Source: an uncultured Pelagibacteraceae bacterium
GTDB taxonomy: Bacteria; Pseudomonadota; Alphaproteobacteria; Pelagibacterales; Pelagibacteraceae
NCBI GenBank assembly: GCA_902534735.1
Contig: CACARD010000001.1
Location: 155,001 to 219,000, forward strand
Direction: 5' to 3'
Length of the DNA stretch: 64,000 nucleotides
The notes under the pieces are model-generated. The model did no database searches. It saw nothing but the letters and a program-made list of their open reading frames with translations, and was not told the DNA's origin. The position numbers and the translations under genes are program-made. This document shows, in pieces, positions 52,931 through 61,939 of the stretch. The stretch's first letter is position 1; each line of letters opens with the position of its first letter.

Positions 52931-53779
52931 ATGGAATTAGATAAGATTATTCCAAAAGATGGACCAAATATCAATGAGGTTGAAAAATACATAAACAAAT
53001 ACCAGTCTGAAGTTATAGTAATTAAATGTGGTGGATCTGTTTTATTGGATAAAAAACTATTTAATCAGTTCATAGAAGATATTTCAGTAATAAACAAAAT
53101 TGGTTTATCAGCAATAGTAGTTCATGGTGGAGGTAAAAATATTAAAAAAAAATTAGATGAAAATAATATTGAAACAAGATTTATCAAAGGACTTAGGGTT
53201 TCAGACGAAAAAACAATAAGATATATAGAAGAGGCTTTACTAGAGCTTAATTTAGAGATTTTACATGAATTAAAATCTAAAAACACTAATGTTTGTTCAA
53301 TATCACCTAAAGAAAATAATGTAATTAATATTATTCCAGAAAGTGAAGAATTGGGATATGTGGGGAAACCAAAAAAAATTAATAAAGAGAAAATATTAAA
53401 TTTTATTAATAATAAACAAATTCCAATTGTTGTCCCTTTAGGATTGGGTGATGACGGCAAAATTTATAATATTAATGCAGATGTTGCTGCAGGTTCAATT
53501 GCAAAAGAGATCGATGCCAAACGTCTTCTTTTGATGACAGATGTTGAAGGAGTTCTTGATGAAAATCAAAAACTTATATCTGAAATTAATCTGAACAAAG
53601 CCAATGAAATGTTAAAAAACAATACTATTTCAGGAGGCATGATACCGAAAATAAACACTTGTTTAGATGCAATATCTAATGGTGTTAGAGGTGTTGTTAT
53701 TGTCGATGGGAGAAAACCACATTCAATACTATTTGAATTATTTTCTGATATGGGCGCAGGAACATTAATAAGAAAATGA
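52931..53779 (+). CDS. argB: Acetylglutamate kinase
   Basis: Second step of arginine synthesis, usually the arginine-feedback point. VIKCGGSVL (ATP), VVHGGGKNI (acetylglutamate) and INADVAAGSIAKEI with GGMIPKI are amino-acid-kinase signatures; the N-terminal extension of about 25 residues suggests the arginine-sensitive hexameric type. ATG 52931 is preferred to the TTG right before it. Length 282. It overlaps the next gene by 4 nt. Confidence 0.95.
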   Translation: MELDKIIPKDGPNINEVEKYINKYQSEVIVIKCGGSVLLDKKLFNQFIEDISVINKIGLSAIVVHGGGKNIKKKLDENNIETRFIKGLRVSDEKTIRYIEEALLELNLEILHELKSKNTNVCSISPKENNVINIIPESEELGYVGKPKKINKEKILNFINNKQIPIVVPLGLGDDGKIYNINADVAAGSIAKEIDAKRLLLMTDVEGVLDENQKLISEINLNKANEMLKNNTISGGMIPKINTCLDAISNGVRGVVIVDGRKPHSILFELFSDMGAGTLIRK

Positions 53780-54447
53780 ATAATCTAAAAAATATAAAGA
53801 ATATTTTGTTCGACTGTGATGGTGTTTTATATAGTGATTTAGAAGCAGTTTTTGGCCAAGTTAGTAAGAGAATGACAAAATATATTTCGAATAAACTTAA
53901 CTTAGACCTTACAAAAGCCAAAGAATTACAAAGAGATTATTTTCATAAATATAACACAAGTTTAAATGGATTGATGATACATCATGATATACCGCCAGAA
54001 GAATTCTTGGAGTATGTTCATGATATTGATCTTTCATTTATGGAAAAAGATCTTGTTTTAAGAAACGAGCTTGAAAAGATTAATTTAAATAAATTCGTAT
54101 TCACAAACGGAAGTAGAGCACATGTAAAAAATATAGTTAAAACTCTTGGTATAGAAGACCAATTTAAAGATATATTTGATATCGTAGACGCAAAATATCA
54201 CCCAAAACCTGAAGCCAAAGCTTTTGATCTTATGGTTGATAAATTTAAGATTAATCCAAAAGAAACTCTTTATATTGAGGATATAGCTAAAAATTTATCA
54301 ATAGGTAAAGAGCGGGGGACTATAACAGCTTGGCTTATCAATAATGAATACTGGGGTAAAAAAGAGTCTGATAAAGATTACATCGACTATAAAATCGAAA
54401 ATCTCTCTTTATTTTTAAAAGAAATAAGGTTATTAAAAAACTCATAA
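53776..54447 (+). CDS. HAD-family pyrimidine 5'-nucleotidase (Sdt1-like)
   Basis: A 223-residue phosphatase of the HAD superfamily. Motif I is FDCDGVLY with D13 and D15, motif II FTNGSRAH, motif III KPEAKAFDL, and motif IV YIEDIAKNL. The cap region (HKYNTSLNGLMIHHDIPPEEFL) is of the pyrimidine 5'-nucleotidase type and could hydrolyse UMP, CMP or flavin phosphates; the substrate is inferred. Its place between argB and dapD is common in Alphaproteobacteria. In motif I, Cys replaces the usual residue between the two Asp, which is not critical. Confidence 0.85.
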   Translation: MNNLKNIKNILFDCDGVLYSDLEAVFGQVSKRMTKYISNKLNLDLTKAKELQRDYFHKYNTSLNGLMIHHDIPPEEFLEYVHDIDLSFMEKDLVLRNELEKINLNKFVFTNGSRAHVKNIVKTLGIEDQFKDIFDIVDAKYHPKPEAKAFDLMVDKFKINPKETLYIEDIAKNLSIGKERGTITAWLINNEYWGKKESDKDYIDYKIENLSLFLKEIRLLKNS

Positions 54448-54450
54448 ATT

Positions 54451-55278
54451 ATGAGTATTGAAAAAATTATAAATGAAGCTTGGGATAATAAAGACCAAGT
54501 AAACCAAAATTCTGATAAATCTTTAAAGGATGCTGTTAATCAAATTATTAATGATCTAGACAGTGGAAAAGCAAGAGTGGCTGAAAAGATCAATGGTGAA
54601 TGGGTTACTCATCAACATCTAAAAAAAGCAATCATGTTAAGTTTTCGAATGCATGGAATGGATATCATGGCGGGACCATATTCAACATGGAGAGATAAGA
54701 GTCACTTATTAAAAGGTAAAACTGCTGGCTGGACGAATGAAGATTTTGAAAAAGCTGGGTTCAGAATGGTCCCCAATACAGCAGCAAGACGTGGTTCCTT
54801 TGTTGCAAAAAATGCTGTTCTTATGCCGTGTTATGTAAATATTGGAGCTTACATAGACGAAGGTACTATGATGGATACATTCAGTCGTGCAGGAAGTTGT
54901 TGTCAGATTGGAAAAAATTGTCATATCTCGGCCGGAACTGGAGTTGGTGGAGTATTAGAACCAGCCCAAGCATTACCAACAATTATTGAAGATAATGTTT
55001 TCTTAGGAGCAATGTCAGAAGTAGTAGAAGGTGTAATAGTTGGAGAAGGCTCTGTTTTAAGCATGGGAATGTATATTGGGCAATCAACAAAAATTGTTAA
55101 TAGAAAAACTGGTGAAATAACTTATGGAAAAATTCCACCTTACTCAGTAGTAGTTCCAGGATCCTTACCAGATAAAAACAATCCAAAGGCACCATCTTTA
55201 TATTGTGCAGTAATAATTAAACAAGTTGATGAAAAGACTAGATCAAAGACATCTGTTAATGATCTTTTAAGAGAATAA
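54451..55278 (+). CDS. dapD: Tetrahydrodipicolinate N-succinyltransferase
   Basis: Lysine/meso-DAP pathway enzyme of the left-handed beta-helix acyltransferase class. The hexapeptide region is RRGSFVAKNAVLMPCYVNIGAYIDEGTMMD, with GSCCQIGKNCHISAGTGVGGVLEP. Length 275 is normal. It is followed by dapE after 4 nt, so the two steps are coupled. Confidence 0.97.
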   Translation: MSIEKIINEAWDNKDQVNQNSDKSLKDAVNQIINDLDSGKARVAEKINGEWVTHQHLKKAIMLSFRMHGMDIMAGPYSTWRDKSHLLKGKTAGWTNEDFEKAGFRMVPNTAARRGSFVAKNAVLMPCYVNIGAYIDEGTMMDTFSRAGSCCQIGKNCHISAGTGVGGVLEPAQALPTIIEDNVFLGAMSEVVEGVIVGEGSVLSMGMYIGQSTKIVNRKTGEITYGKIPPYSVVVPGSLPDKNNPKAPSLYCAVIIKQVDEKTRSKTSVNDLLRE

Positions 55279-55282
55279 ACTA

Positions 55283-56425
55283 ATGAAAGCTTATAATGAA
55301 CTAAAGTTAGCTCAGGAGCTAATAAAATTTAAAACCATTAAAACTGAAGATAAAGGGATTATGAAGTTTCTTTCAAAGAAACTTTCCTCATTAGGTTTTA
55401 AATGTCAGATAATAAAATCAAAAGGCACAGGTGCTAAACCTGCATTAAATTTATATGCAAAGTTTGGTAAATCAAAACCTAACATTAATTATTTGGGTCA
55501 TACAGATGTTGTTGCTAACCTTAATAATTGGGAGTATCCGCCATTTAAAGCATTAGTAAAAAAAGGATATTTATATGGCAGAGGATCTCAAGACATGAAG
55601 GGTAGTGTAGCGTGTTGGATAAGTGCTGTAAGTGATTTTATTAAAAATAAAAAATTTAAAGGTTCTATATCAATAATAATTACAGCTGATGAAGAAACTA
55701 CAGGACATGGTTGTCCAGCAGTTATGAAATATTTAAAGAAAAAAAAAGAAAAAATTGACTTTTCAATAGTAGGCGAACCTTCTTCAAATAAATCAGTTGG
55801 GGATGAAATCAGGATTGGAAGAAGAGGTTCTATGAATGCAACAGTAACAGTGTATGGAAAAAGTGGACACTCTGCATTTTATGGGACATATATAAATCCA
55901 TGTACTGCTCTTGCTAAAATAATATCTAAACTGAAAAGTGTTCCGCTAGACAAAGGAACAAAGTATATGCCACCATCAAATTTAGAATTTACAAAAATGA
56001 ATGTGGATAATATATCTGAAAATGTAGTCCCGCAATCTGCAAGTGCTAAATTTAATGTTAGATTTAATTCATCTTATAAATCAATATCTTTGAAAAAAAA
56101 ACTTAGTAAAATTATTAATGCAGTTGCAAAAAAAGAAAATTGCAAAACAAAAATAGAATATAAAGTAAGTGGAGAAGCATTTTACACAGTACCAAATAAT
56201 GAAATTTATATGGTAAAAAAAGTTGTAAAAAAAGTTACGGGGAACAATGCAAAATTAAATTGTAGAGGTGGCACAAGTGACAGCAGATTTTTAGGTTCGA
56301 TACCACGTCTTGAGCTAGGATTAAGAAATAATACTATTCATATGGTTAACGAGAGAACATCGATCTCAGATTTAAAAAAGTTAACTAAGATATATAAGAA
56401 CATTTTACATAATTATTTCACTTGA
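55283..56425 (+). CDS. dapE: Succinyl-diaminopimelate desuccinylase
   Basis: Di-zinc hydrolase that releases LL-DAP. Metal ligands are visible: H73 and D75 in LGHTDVV, GRGSQDMKG (Asp bridging), and the catalytic EE pair in TADEETTGHG. CRGGTSDSRF near the C-terminus is family-specific. Length 380. It overlaps the HDAC-like gene by 4 nt. Confidence 0.96.
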   Translation: MKAYNELKLAQELIKFKTIKTEDKGIMKFLSKKLSSLGFKCQIIKSKGTGAKPALNLYAKFGKSKPNINYLGHTDVVANLNNWEYPPFKALVKKGYLYGRGSQDMKGSVACWISAVSDFIKNKKFKGSISIIITADEETTGHGCPAVMKYLKKKKEKIDFSIVGEPSSNKSVGDEIRIGRRGSMNATVTVYGKSGHSAFYGTYINPCTALAKIISKLKSVPLDKGTKYMPPSNLEFTKMNVDNISENVVPQSASAKFNVRFNSSYKSISLKKKLSKIINAVAKKENCKTKIEYKVSGEAFYTVPNNEIYMVKKVVKKVTGNNAKLNCRGGTSDSRFLGSIPRLELGLRNNTIHMVNERTSISDLKKLTKIYKNILHNYFT

Positions 56426-57351
56426 AAACCGCAATTATAACATCTGAATCTTCAGAAAAACATATAACAGGCGATGGTCATCCAGAACAACCGAAGAGAG
56501 TGGTTTCAATAATTGATACTTTAAAAAAACATAAAGAACTGCTTTGGGATAAGCCAGATGTTGTTCCTAATGATATTCTTAATATGACACATTCTGAAGA
56601 TTATATTAATAATTTAAATAATTCATTTCCTAAAAGTGGCTTAAACTTTTTAGATGGTGATACTGTTGTATCGCCTGGAAGTAAGGATGCAGTATTTCAA
56701 GCCGCAGGATCAGCTATAAGTGCAATAGATGGAATTGAGAATAAAAAATTTAAAAATGCATTTTGTGTAGTACGACCACCAGGACACCATGCCGAAAAAA
56801 ATAAATCAATGGGCTTTTGCTGTATTTCTAATGCAGGTGTTGCAGTTAATTATTTAATAAAAAAATATAATTATAAAAGAATTGCATGTGTAGATTTTGA
56901 TGTTCATTGGGGAAATGGAAATTATGATGTAATGTATGAAAACAAAAATTCACTTTATATATCAACACATCAATATCCATTTTATCCAGGTGGTGGCTCA
57001 GAAAAAGACAAGGGAAAGTATAATAATTCTCTTAATATACCTCTTCCTGCAGGCACAAATTCTGAAGAGTATTTTAATGCTTATGATAGAGTTTTAGATA
57101 GGTTAATTGAATATAAGCCTGATTACTTAATCTTTTCTGCTGGCTTTGATGCACACAAGAACGATCCACTAGCTCAATTTGAACTTTCATCCAAAGATTT
57201 TTATGAAATAACAAAAAGAACGCTAAAAGCCACCAATAAATTTACTAATGGAAAAGTGGTATCTTTACTAGAAGGTGGATACGACCTGAAAGCACTTGCT
57301 GAAAGCGCTAATTATCATGTAAATGCATTAATCGAGTCAGAAAATAAATAA
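56422..57351 (+). CDS. Histone deacetylase-like / acetylpolyamine amidohydrolase family protein
   Basis: A zinc hydrolase of the arginase/deacetylase superfamily. H122-H123 (RPPGHHAE), the metal ligands D158/D160-V-H162 (VDFDVHWGNG) and D243 (SAGFDAH), and the terminal EGGYD are all in place, so it should remove acyl groups from lysine side chains, polyamines or related compounds. Length 309 is typical of bacterial class II-like members. Translation begins at TTG 56422, overlapping the dapE stop (TTGA). It precedes the SET-domain gene by 2 nt. Bacterial members are often polyamine deacetylases, so a protein substrate is not established. Confidence 0.9.
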   Translation: MKTAIITSESSEKHITGDGHPEQPKRVVSIIDTLKKHKELLWDKPDVVPNDILNMTHSEDYINNLNNSFPKSGLNFLDGDTVVSPGSKDAVFQAAGSAISAIDGIENKKFKNAFCVVRPPGHHAEKNKSMGFCCISNAGVAVNYLIKKYNYKRIACVDFDVHWGNGNYDVMYENKNSLYISTHQYPFYPGGGSEKDKGKYNNSLNIPLPAGTNSEEYFNAYDRVLDRLIEYKPDYLIFSAGFDAHKNDPLAQFELSSKDFYEITKRTLKATNKFTNGKVVSLLEGGYDLKALAESANYHVNALIESENK

Positions 57352-57353
57352 TC

Positions 57354-57815
57354 ATGAAACTATATAAACAAAAATCATCAAAAATTGATAACAGAGGACT
57401 GTTTGCATCTAAAGATATAAAAAGAGGGACTAAGATTATTTACTACACAGGTAAAATAATTACAAAAAAACAGACTGAAAATAATCCAAAATTCGATAAT
57501 GATAAAGCGATTTATCTTTTTAACTTAAATAATAGATATGATTTAGATGGTGATTTTGCTTACAATACTGCAAGACTTATTAATCACTCTTGTGATCCAA
57601 ACTGCGAAGTTGAAGGCAAAGGTTTAAAATTATGGATTAGTTCCATTAAAGATATAAATAAAAATGAGGAACTAACTTATGATTATGGGTTTAGTTTTGA
57701 TGAAAACTATAAGGATTTTCCTTGTAAGTGTGGCTCCAAAAATTGTTGTGGTTATATAGTCAGAGAAGGATCAAGATGGAGAATAAAAAAGAAAAAAAAG
57801 AAATCTAATAAATAA
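57354..57815 (+). CDS. SET-domain methyltransferase with post-SET cysteines
   Basis: A 153-residue lysine-methyltransferase-type protein. It contains the SAM/substrate core R74-L-I-N77-H78-S79-C80-D81 (NHSCDPNC), the active-site Tyr motif E105-E-L-T-Y-D-Y111, and a post-SET zinc cluster CKCGSKNCCGY (C124, C126, C131). The C-terminus is a Lys-rich tail (KKKKKKSNK). It lies 2 nt after the HDAC-like gene, implying co-expression. Bacterial SET proteins are scattered and their targets mostly unknown; ribosomal or nucleoid proteins are possible here. It overlaps truA by 11 nt. Confidence 0.9.
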   Translation: MKLYKQKSSKIDNRGLFASKDIKRGTKIIYYTGKIITKKQTENNPKFDNDKAIYLFNLNNRYDLDGDFAYNTARLINHSCDPNCEVEGKGLKLWISSIKDINKNEELTYDYGFSFDENYKDFPCKCGSKNCCGYIVREGSRWRIKKKKKKSNK

Positions 57816-58545
57816 TTTTCTCAAGATATAAGCCATGTGCAGGGGCAATAGGAGCACAATTTTTTCTGGATTTTGATTTAAAGATACTGGTAAATTTTTT
57901 TAAGTTCCATTTATTTTCACCAAGATATTTGAGTGAACCAACCATGGATCTAACTTGACTCTTAAGAAAAGATTTTGAAACAAATTGAATTTTTATAACA
58001 TTTTTAACTTTGGTTATTTTTACCTTCTTCATGGTTCTTACCGGACTTTTTGCAGCACAATTAGATGCTCTAAAAGTTGAAAAATCATGAGTTCCAATTA
58101 ATTTTTTTGCTCCCTTTTTCATCAATTCAACATCAATTTTTTTTTTAATATGCCACTCTCTGTTAAAATTGATAACTGAAGGAGAAGCATCATTTCTAAT
58201 TAAGTACGTATACCTTCTTTCTTTTGCAGAATATCTTGAATGAAAAAGTTTATTTTTTTTTTTTATTTTTAAAATAGATATTTTTTTTTTATTTAAAAAG
58301 AAGTTTAGTGAATTCAATAATTTATCTTTTTGAATAATTTTGTTTATAGTATCAAAGTGAGCTGATTGCTCTTTAGCATGAACTCCTGTGTCTGTTCGTC
58401 CAGACCCGTATATTTTTATTTTTTCTTTTAATAGTTTAGACAAGACAATCTCAATATTTTCCTGGATTGACTTACCTTTTTTTTGAATTTGCCAACCATT
58501 GTATAAAGTGCCTTCGTATTCTATTAGAATCTGATATCTATTCAC
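57805..58545 (-). CDS. truA: tRNA pseudouridine(38-40) synthase
   Basis: Modifies uridines 38-40 of many tRNAs. Catalytic D52 in GSGRTDTGVHAKEQ; MVGSLKYLGE and the C-terminal APAHGLYLEKI are family signatures. Length 246 is normal. It overlaps the fmt stop by 8 nt in the row def-fmt-truA. Confidence 0.96.
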   Translation of the reverse strand: MNRYQILIEYEGTLYNGWQIQKKGKSIQENIEIVLSKLLKEKIKIYGSGRTDTGVHAKEQSAHFDTINKIIQKDKLLNSLNFFLNKKKISILKIKKKNKLFHSRYSAKERRYTYLIRNDASPSVINFNREWHIKKKIDVELMKKGAKKLIGTHDFSTFRASNCAAKSPVRTMKKVKITKVKNVIKIQFVSKSFLKSQVRSMVGSLKYLGENKWNLKKFTSIFKSKSRKNCAPIAPAHGLYLEKIIY

Positions 58546-59452
58546 TTGTAATTATTGTTCCTTTTCTAACCTTATTCCCTAACAAAAATTCGTTAATTAA
58601 TTGAGGATTCTTGCCCTCTTTTTGTATCTCAATAATATTTATTGAATTTTCACCACATGCTATTGTCATTTGTTCATCGATTACTTCACCGATTTTTGCT
58701 GACTGCTTGTTTATTTTGGCTTTTAATATTTTATATCTTTTGTTGTTAAGCTCAAACCATGCACCAGGTTTTGGATATAATCCATTTATTTGAGCGATTA
58801 TTTTACGAGCACTATTATTCCAATCTATCTTTCCCTCTATCTTTTGAATTTTCTTTGCGTATGTAGCTTTTGTATGATCTTGCTCTTTAAATATTGCCTC
58901 TCCATCTAAAACTTTTTGCACATTTTCTAAAATTTTTTCTGTACTCAAATAAGATAATTTTTCTGATAAAATTTCTGCGTTATCTTGATCAAGAATATCT
59001 ATTGAGTATTTATTACATACTGGTCCAGAATCTAATTTTTCATCAATTTTCATAAATGATATACCAGTTTTTTTTTCATTGTTTAAAATCGATCTTTGGA
59101 TTGGTGCAGCCCCTCTCCATTTTGGTAATAATGAAGCATGAATATTCAAAAAACCTTTTTTACTCAAATCAAGAATTTTTTTTGAAATTAATTGTCCGTA
59201 TGCAACAACAATTACAAGATCTAAATTTAATTCTTTAAGATATTCAAATTCTTCATCAATTTTCTTTGGAGTTTTAACTTCTAGATTAAGTTCCTCTGCA
59301 CATATATGAATTGATGATTTCGTAAACTTTTGACCTCTATTTGATTTACTTGGAGGCTGAGTAAATACACAATTAATTTTATATTTTTGATTAATTTTTT
59401 TTAGGATAGGCACAGCAAACTGCGGGGTACCCATGAATACAATATTTGACAT
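58538..59452 (-). CDS. fmt: Methionyl-tRNA formyltransferase
   Basis: Formylates initiator tRNA. FMGTPQFAVPIL at the N-terminus, the N103-I-H105 catalytic pair with SLLPKWRGAAPIQ and the Asp in KLDSGPV are all present. Length 304. The start directly follows the def stop (TAAATG), coupling formylation and deformylation. Confidence 0.97.
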   Translation of the reverse strand: MSNIVFMGTPQFAVPILKKINQKYKINCVFTQPPSKSNRGQKFTKSSIHICAEELNLEVKTPKKIDEEFEYLKELNLDLVIVVAYGQLISKKILDLSKKGFLNIHASLLPKWRGAAPIQRSILNNEKKTGISFMKIDEKLDSGPVCNKYSIDILDQDNAEILSEKLSYLSTEKILENVQKVLDGEAIFKEQDHTKATYAKKIQKIEGKIDWNNSARKIIAQINGLYPKPGAWFELNNKRYKILKAKINKQSAKIGEVIDEQMTIACGENSINIIEIQKEGKNPQLINEFLLGNKVRKGTIITSE

Positions 59453-59974
59453 TTAAACAACAACTCTATTAGAAGTTTTTTGTTTAGACAATTTTTTTAT
59501 TATTAAATCTTTTTTGATTTTAGATAAATAATCAATGATTAGTTTTCCATCTAAGTGATTTATTTCATGTTGTAAACATGTTGAGAGTAGTCCATCACAT
59601 TCCATTTCTTTCTTATCACCATTTTCATCTATATAAGATACGGTACAAATTTCTGGTCTCTCTATCTCAATAAAGGTATTAGGTATTGATAAACAACCTT
59701 CCTCATATGTAGACATTTTTTCACTTAGAGTTTTTATTTGTGGATTAATAAAACATAAAGGTTTTTTTTCATTTTCATTTTTTGAGACATCTAAAACAAC
59801 TACTCTTTTAAGGATTCCAACTTGAACAGCTGCTAAACCTATACCATTGTGATGGTACATAGTTTCAAATAAGTCTTTTATGAGCTTTTTTTCATTAACA
59901 TCAACTTTATTTAACGGCTCAGATTTTTTTCTAAGAATATCATCAGGTACTGTGATTAGTTCTTTTACTGACAT
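59453..59974 (-). CDS. def: Peptide deformylase
   Basis: Metalloenzyme that removes the formyl group of new proteins. Motif 1 GIGLAAVQ (44-51), motif 2 EEGCLSIP with metal ligand C94, motif 3 QHEINHLDG with H136, E137 and H140. Length 173. It is upstream in def-fmt-truA. Confidence 0.97.
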   Translation of the reverse strand: MSVKELITVPDDILRKKSEPLNKVDVNEKKLIKDLFETMYHHNGIGLAAVQVGILKRVVVLDVSKNENEKKPLCFINPQIKTLSEKMSTYEEGCLSIPNTFIEIERPEICTVSYIDENGDKKEMECDGLLSTCLQHEINHLDGKLIIDYLSKIKKDLIIKKLSKQKTSNRVVV

Positions 59975-59988
59975 AATCTATTTATTGT

Positions 59989-61728
59989 TTAGACTTTTAA
60001 AGGCAAGACCTCTATTAGAATTTCGTTCCTTAAATCTACATTTTTTAGCTCATTCATAGTTGAAACTAATAAATTCACAGTGTTTATATCTAGATCTTCA
60101 AGGTTACTTTCACCAACAATATCTACTATTTTAATTAATAATAAGCCTAACTCTCCATTCGATAGCATTTGTTTTATATCAGAGGAAAATTGATAGTTGT
60201 ATTGATAAAGGTTTGCGTATTTTTTATCTATTTTTACGCCATCTGATTTAAGCGATTCAATAAGAATCATATCTTTTGTTGAAAAAACATATTTTTTATT
60301 TCTTTTAATTTTTTTTAAAATATCGTTTGTTTCCTTTTCAGCTTTAGGCAAACTAGTTTTATTTAAAAAGTAATTTAATAATTTTGACTGATGTATTTTT
60401 TTATTATTAAATTTTATCTTTCTCTCCTCTTTTAACTTGTTGTCAGTATGATTTTCATAAAAGGTAGTGAAATTTGAGGGAACATCATCTTTTTTTATTT
60501 TTTTTAATATTACTTTGATTTCATTATCAAACGCATTATCTAATTTCTTTTTTTGGAAAGATTTATATAGTTCTGACGTCATACTTAATCTTTGTTCGAC
60601 ATCAACAGATAAAAGTAATCTTTGATATAATAAAGCTCTGCCCTCATAATCTGGAAGTAGCTTATAAGCATCTTTGGCATTTAATAGTTGTGTTATGTTA
60701 AATTGAAATTTTTTATATGTATCTAGTAGTTCTCTCTCATCAAATACATTTTCATGAGTTGCCCTTTCTAATAACCTTAAATCTTCTGGATTTTCAATAT
60801 CAAAGGAATTTGAATTTTTAAGAATATTTGATGACGACAAATAACTCCAGATATATTTAGGTGAGTCCATTTTTGGCTCATAATTAAAATCATTATTTGT
60901 TTTATGAGATAGGTGGAAATATAAAATATTTTCGTCTGAAATTATTTCATCTTTGCTAGCGTAACCCATTAATATATTAAATTTATTTTCAAAAAAAGTG
61001 TCTATCTCATCCAACTCTTTTGACAAATCGAAAAGTAGTTGAGCTTGTTCTTTTTTATCTTCTAGAATTAAACAATAAATTTTAAAATTATTTAGATACT
61101 TATCAGTAATAGCACCACTAATATTAAATATTTCACATGCTTTTTTTACTTCGGAGTTTGAAAGAAAATATTCTGAATAAAATTTAATCAATTTATTTTT
61201 ATTTGAAACTTCAGAGTTATTAATTAAAAATTCTTTAATTAATTCAAAATCTTTTTTGTTTATTAAATGATTAAATTTAAACTCTAAAAATTCCTCTTCA
61301 GTAATATTATTTGTAGGAATATATGAATTTGTTAGTAAAGCTATGTCTAATATTTTTTTTGAAAATTCAGATAAGTTTCTATTTAAATTTTTATTTAATA
61401 TACTTTTAATTATCTCACCATCACTGTTCGACCACATATCAATTTTTAGACCATTCTGCGCAGGATCATATAATCCAGCTAATTTTATAGCGGATGACTC
61501 GATTTCTTTGTTTATCACTATCTCAGAATTAGATTGAACTGATAATGTTGTATTAGTATTTAGATTATTAATTACGTTTATGTTTGAGGTTGAATTTTCT
61601 TTGTTAATAATGTCTTTTTTTTCAATTTTCCAGATATCGATTGGTTCATTTGCAAAAGAATAATTATAAAAAAATAAAATTAAAGTTATTTTGAAAATTA
61701 TTTTACTTAATTGTTTTAAAATTTTCAT
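59989..61728 (-). CDS. Exported protein of unknown function
   Basis: I do not recognise this 579-residue protein. A signal peptide is clear (KILKQLSKIIFKITLILFFY-type hydrophobic start, with cleavage expected after about residue 26, NYSFA). The mature part has an Asn/Ser/Thr-rich stretch, then mostly helical sequence rich in Lys, Glu and Leu with repeat-like helix pairs (for example FLEFKFNHLINKKDFELIKEFLINN), which suggests a periplasmic alpha-solenoid or TPR-like fold. No catalytic motif is seen. It lies 14 nt upstream of def and overlaps the small membrane-peptide gene at its 5' end. Periplasmic scaffold or envelope assembly factor is a guess. Confidence 0.75.
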   Translation of the reverse strand: MKILKQLSKIIFKITLILFFYNYSFANEPIDIWKIEKKDIINKENSTSNINVINNLNTNTTLSVQSNSEIVINKEIESSAIKLAGLYDPAQNGLKIDMWSNSDGEIIKSILNKNLNRNLSEFSKKILDIALLTNSYIPTNNITEEEFLEFKFNHLINKKDFELIKEFLINNSEVSNKNKLIKFYSEYFLSNSEVKKACEIFNISGAITDKYLNNFKIYCLILEDKKEQAQLLFDLSKELDEIDTFFENKFNILMGYASKDEIISDENILYFHLSHKTNNDFNYEPKMDSPKYIWSYLSSSNILKNSNSFDIENPEDLRLLERATHENVFDERELLDTYKKFQFNITQLLNAKDAYKLLPDYEGRALLYQRLLLSVDVEQRLSMTSELYKSFQKKKLDNAFDNEIKVILKKIKKDDVPSNFTTFYENHTDNKLKEERKIKFNNKKIHQSKLLNYFLNKTSLPKAEKETNDILKKIKRNKKYVFSTKDMILIESLKSDGVKIDKKYANLYQYNYQFSSDIKQMLSNGELGLLLIKIVDIVGESNLEDLDINTVNLLVSTMNELKNVDLRNEILIEVLPLKV

Positions 61729-61843
61729 TAGGCAAAATCACTTCAATTTTTTTGTTGGGGGATGGGAAATCAATCTGACTCAAAATAACAATAGACAAAA
61801 TCAATATAAAAAAAATAATTCCAGCTTTAATTGCAAATTTCAT
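61703..61843 (-). CDS. 46-residue single-pass membrane peptide
   Basis: ATG 61843 to TAA 61703 encodes a basic start (MKFAIKAG), one transmembrane helix (IIFFILILSIVILS, about 9-22) and a short tail with DFPSPNKKIEVILPNE. It overlaps the start of the 579-residue gene by 26 nt, and the helix-plus-tail organisation is not what a random AT-rich frame looks like. Coupled translation with the exported protein is likely. Function unknown; the tail, probably periplasmic, might contact that protein. Confidence 0.55.
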   Translation of the reverse strand: MKFAIKAGIIFFILILSIVILSQIDFPSPNKKIEVILPNENFKTIK

Positions 61844-61939
61844 ATTATGTTATATTCCTTAGTAGTATAATGTTTTAAAAGCATATAATTTTGTAAAATC
61901 AAAATAAGACATATTTGTGTTTTTTCAACTTAGAAATAT

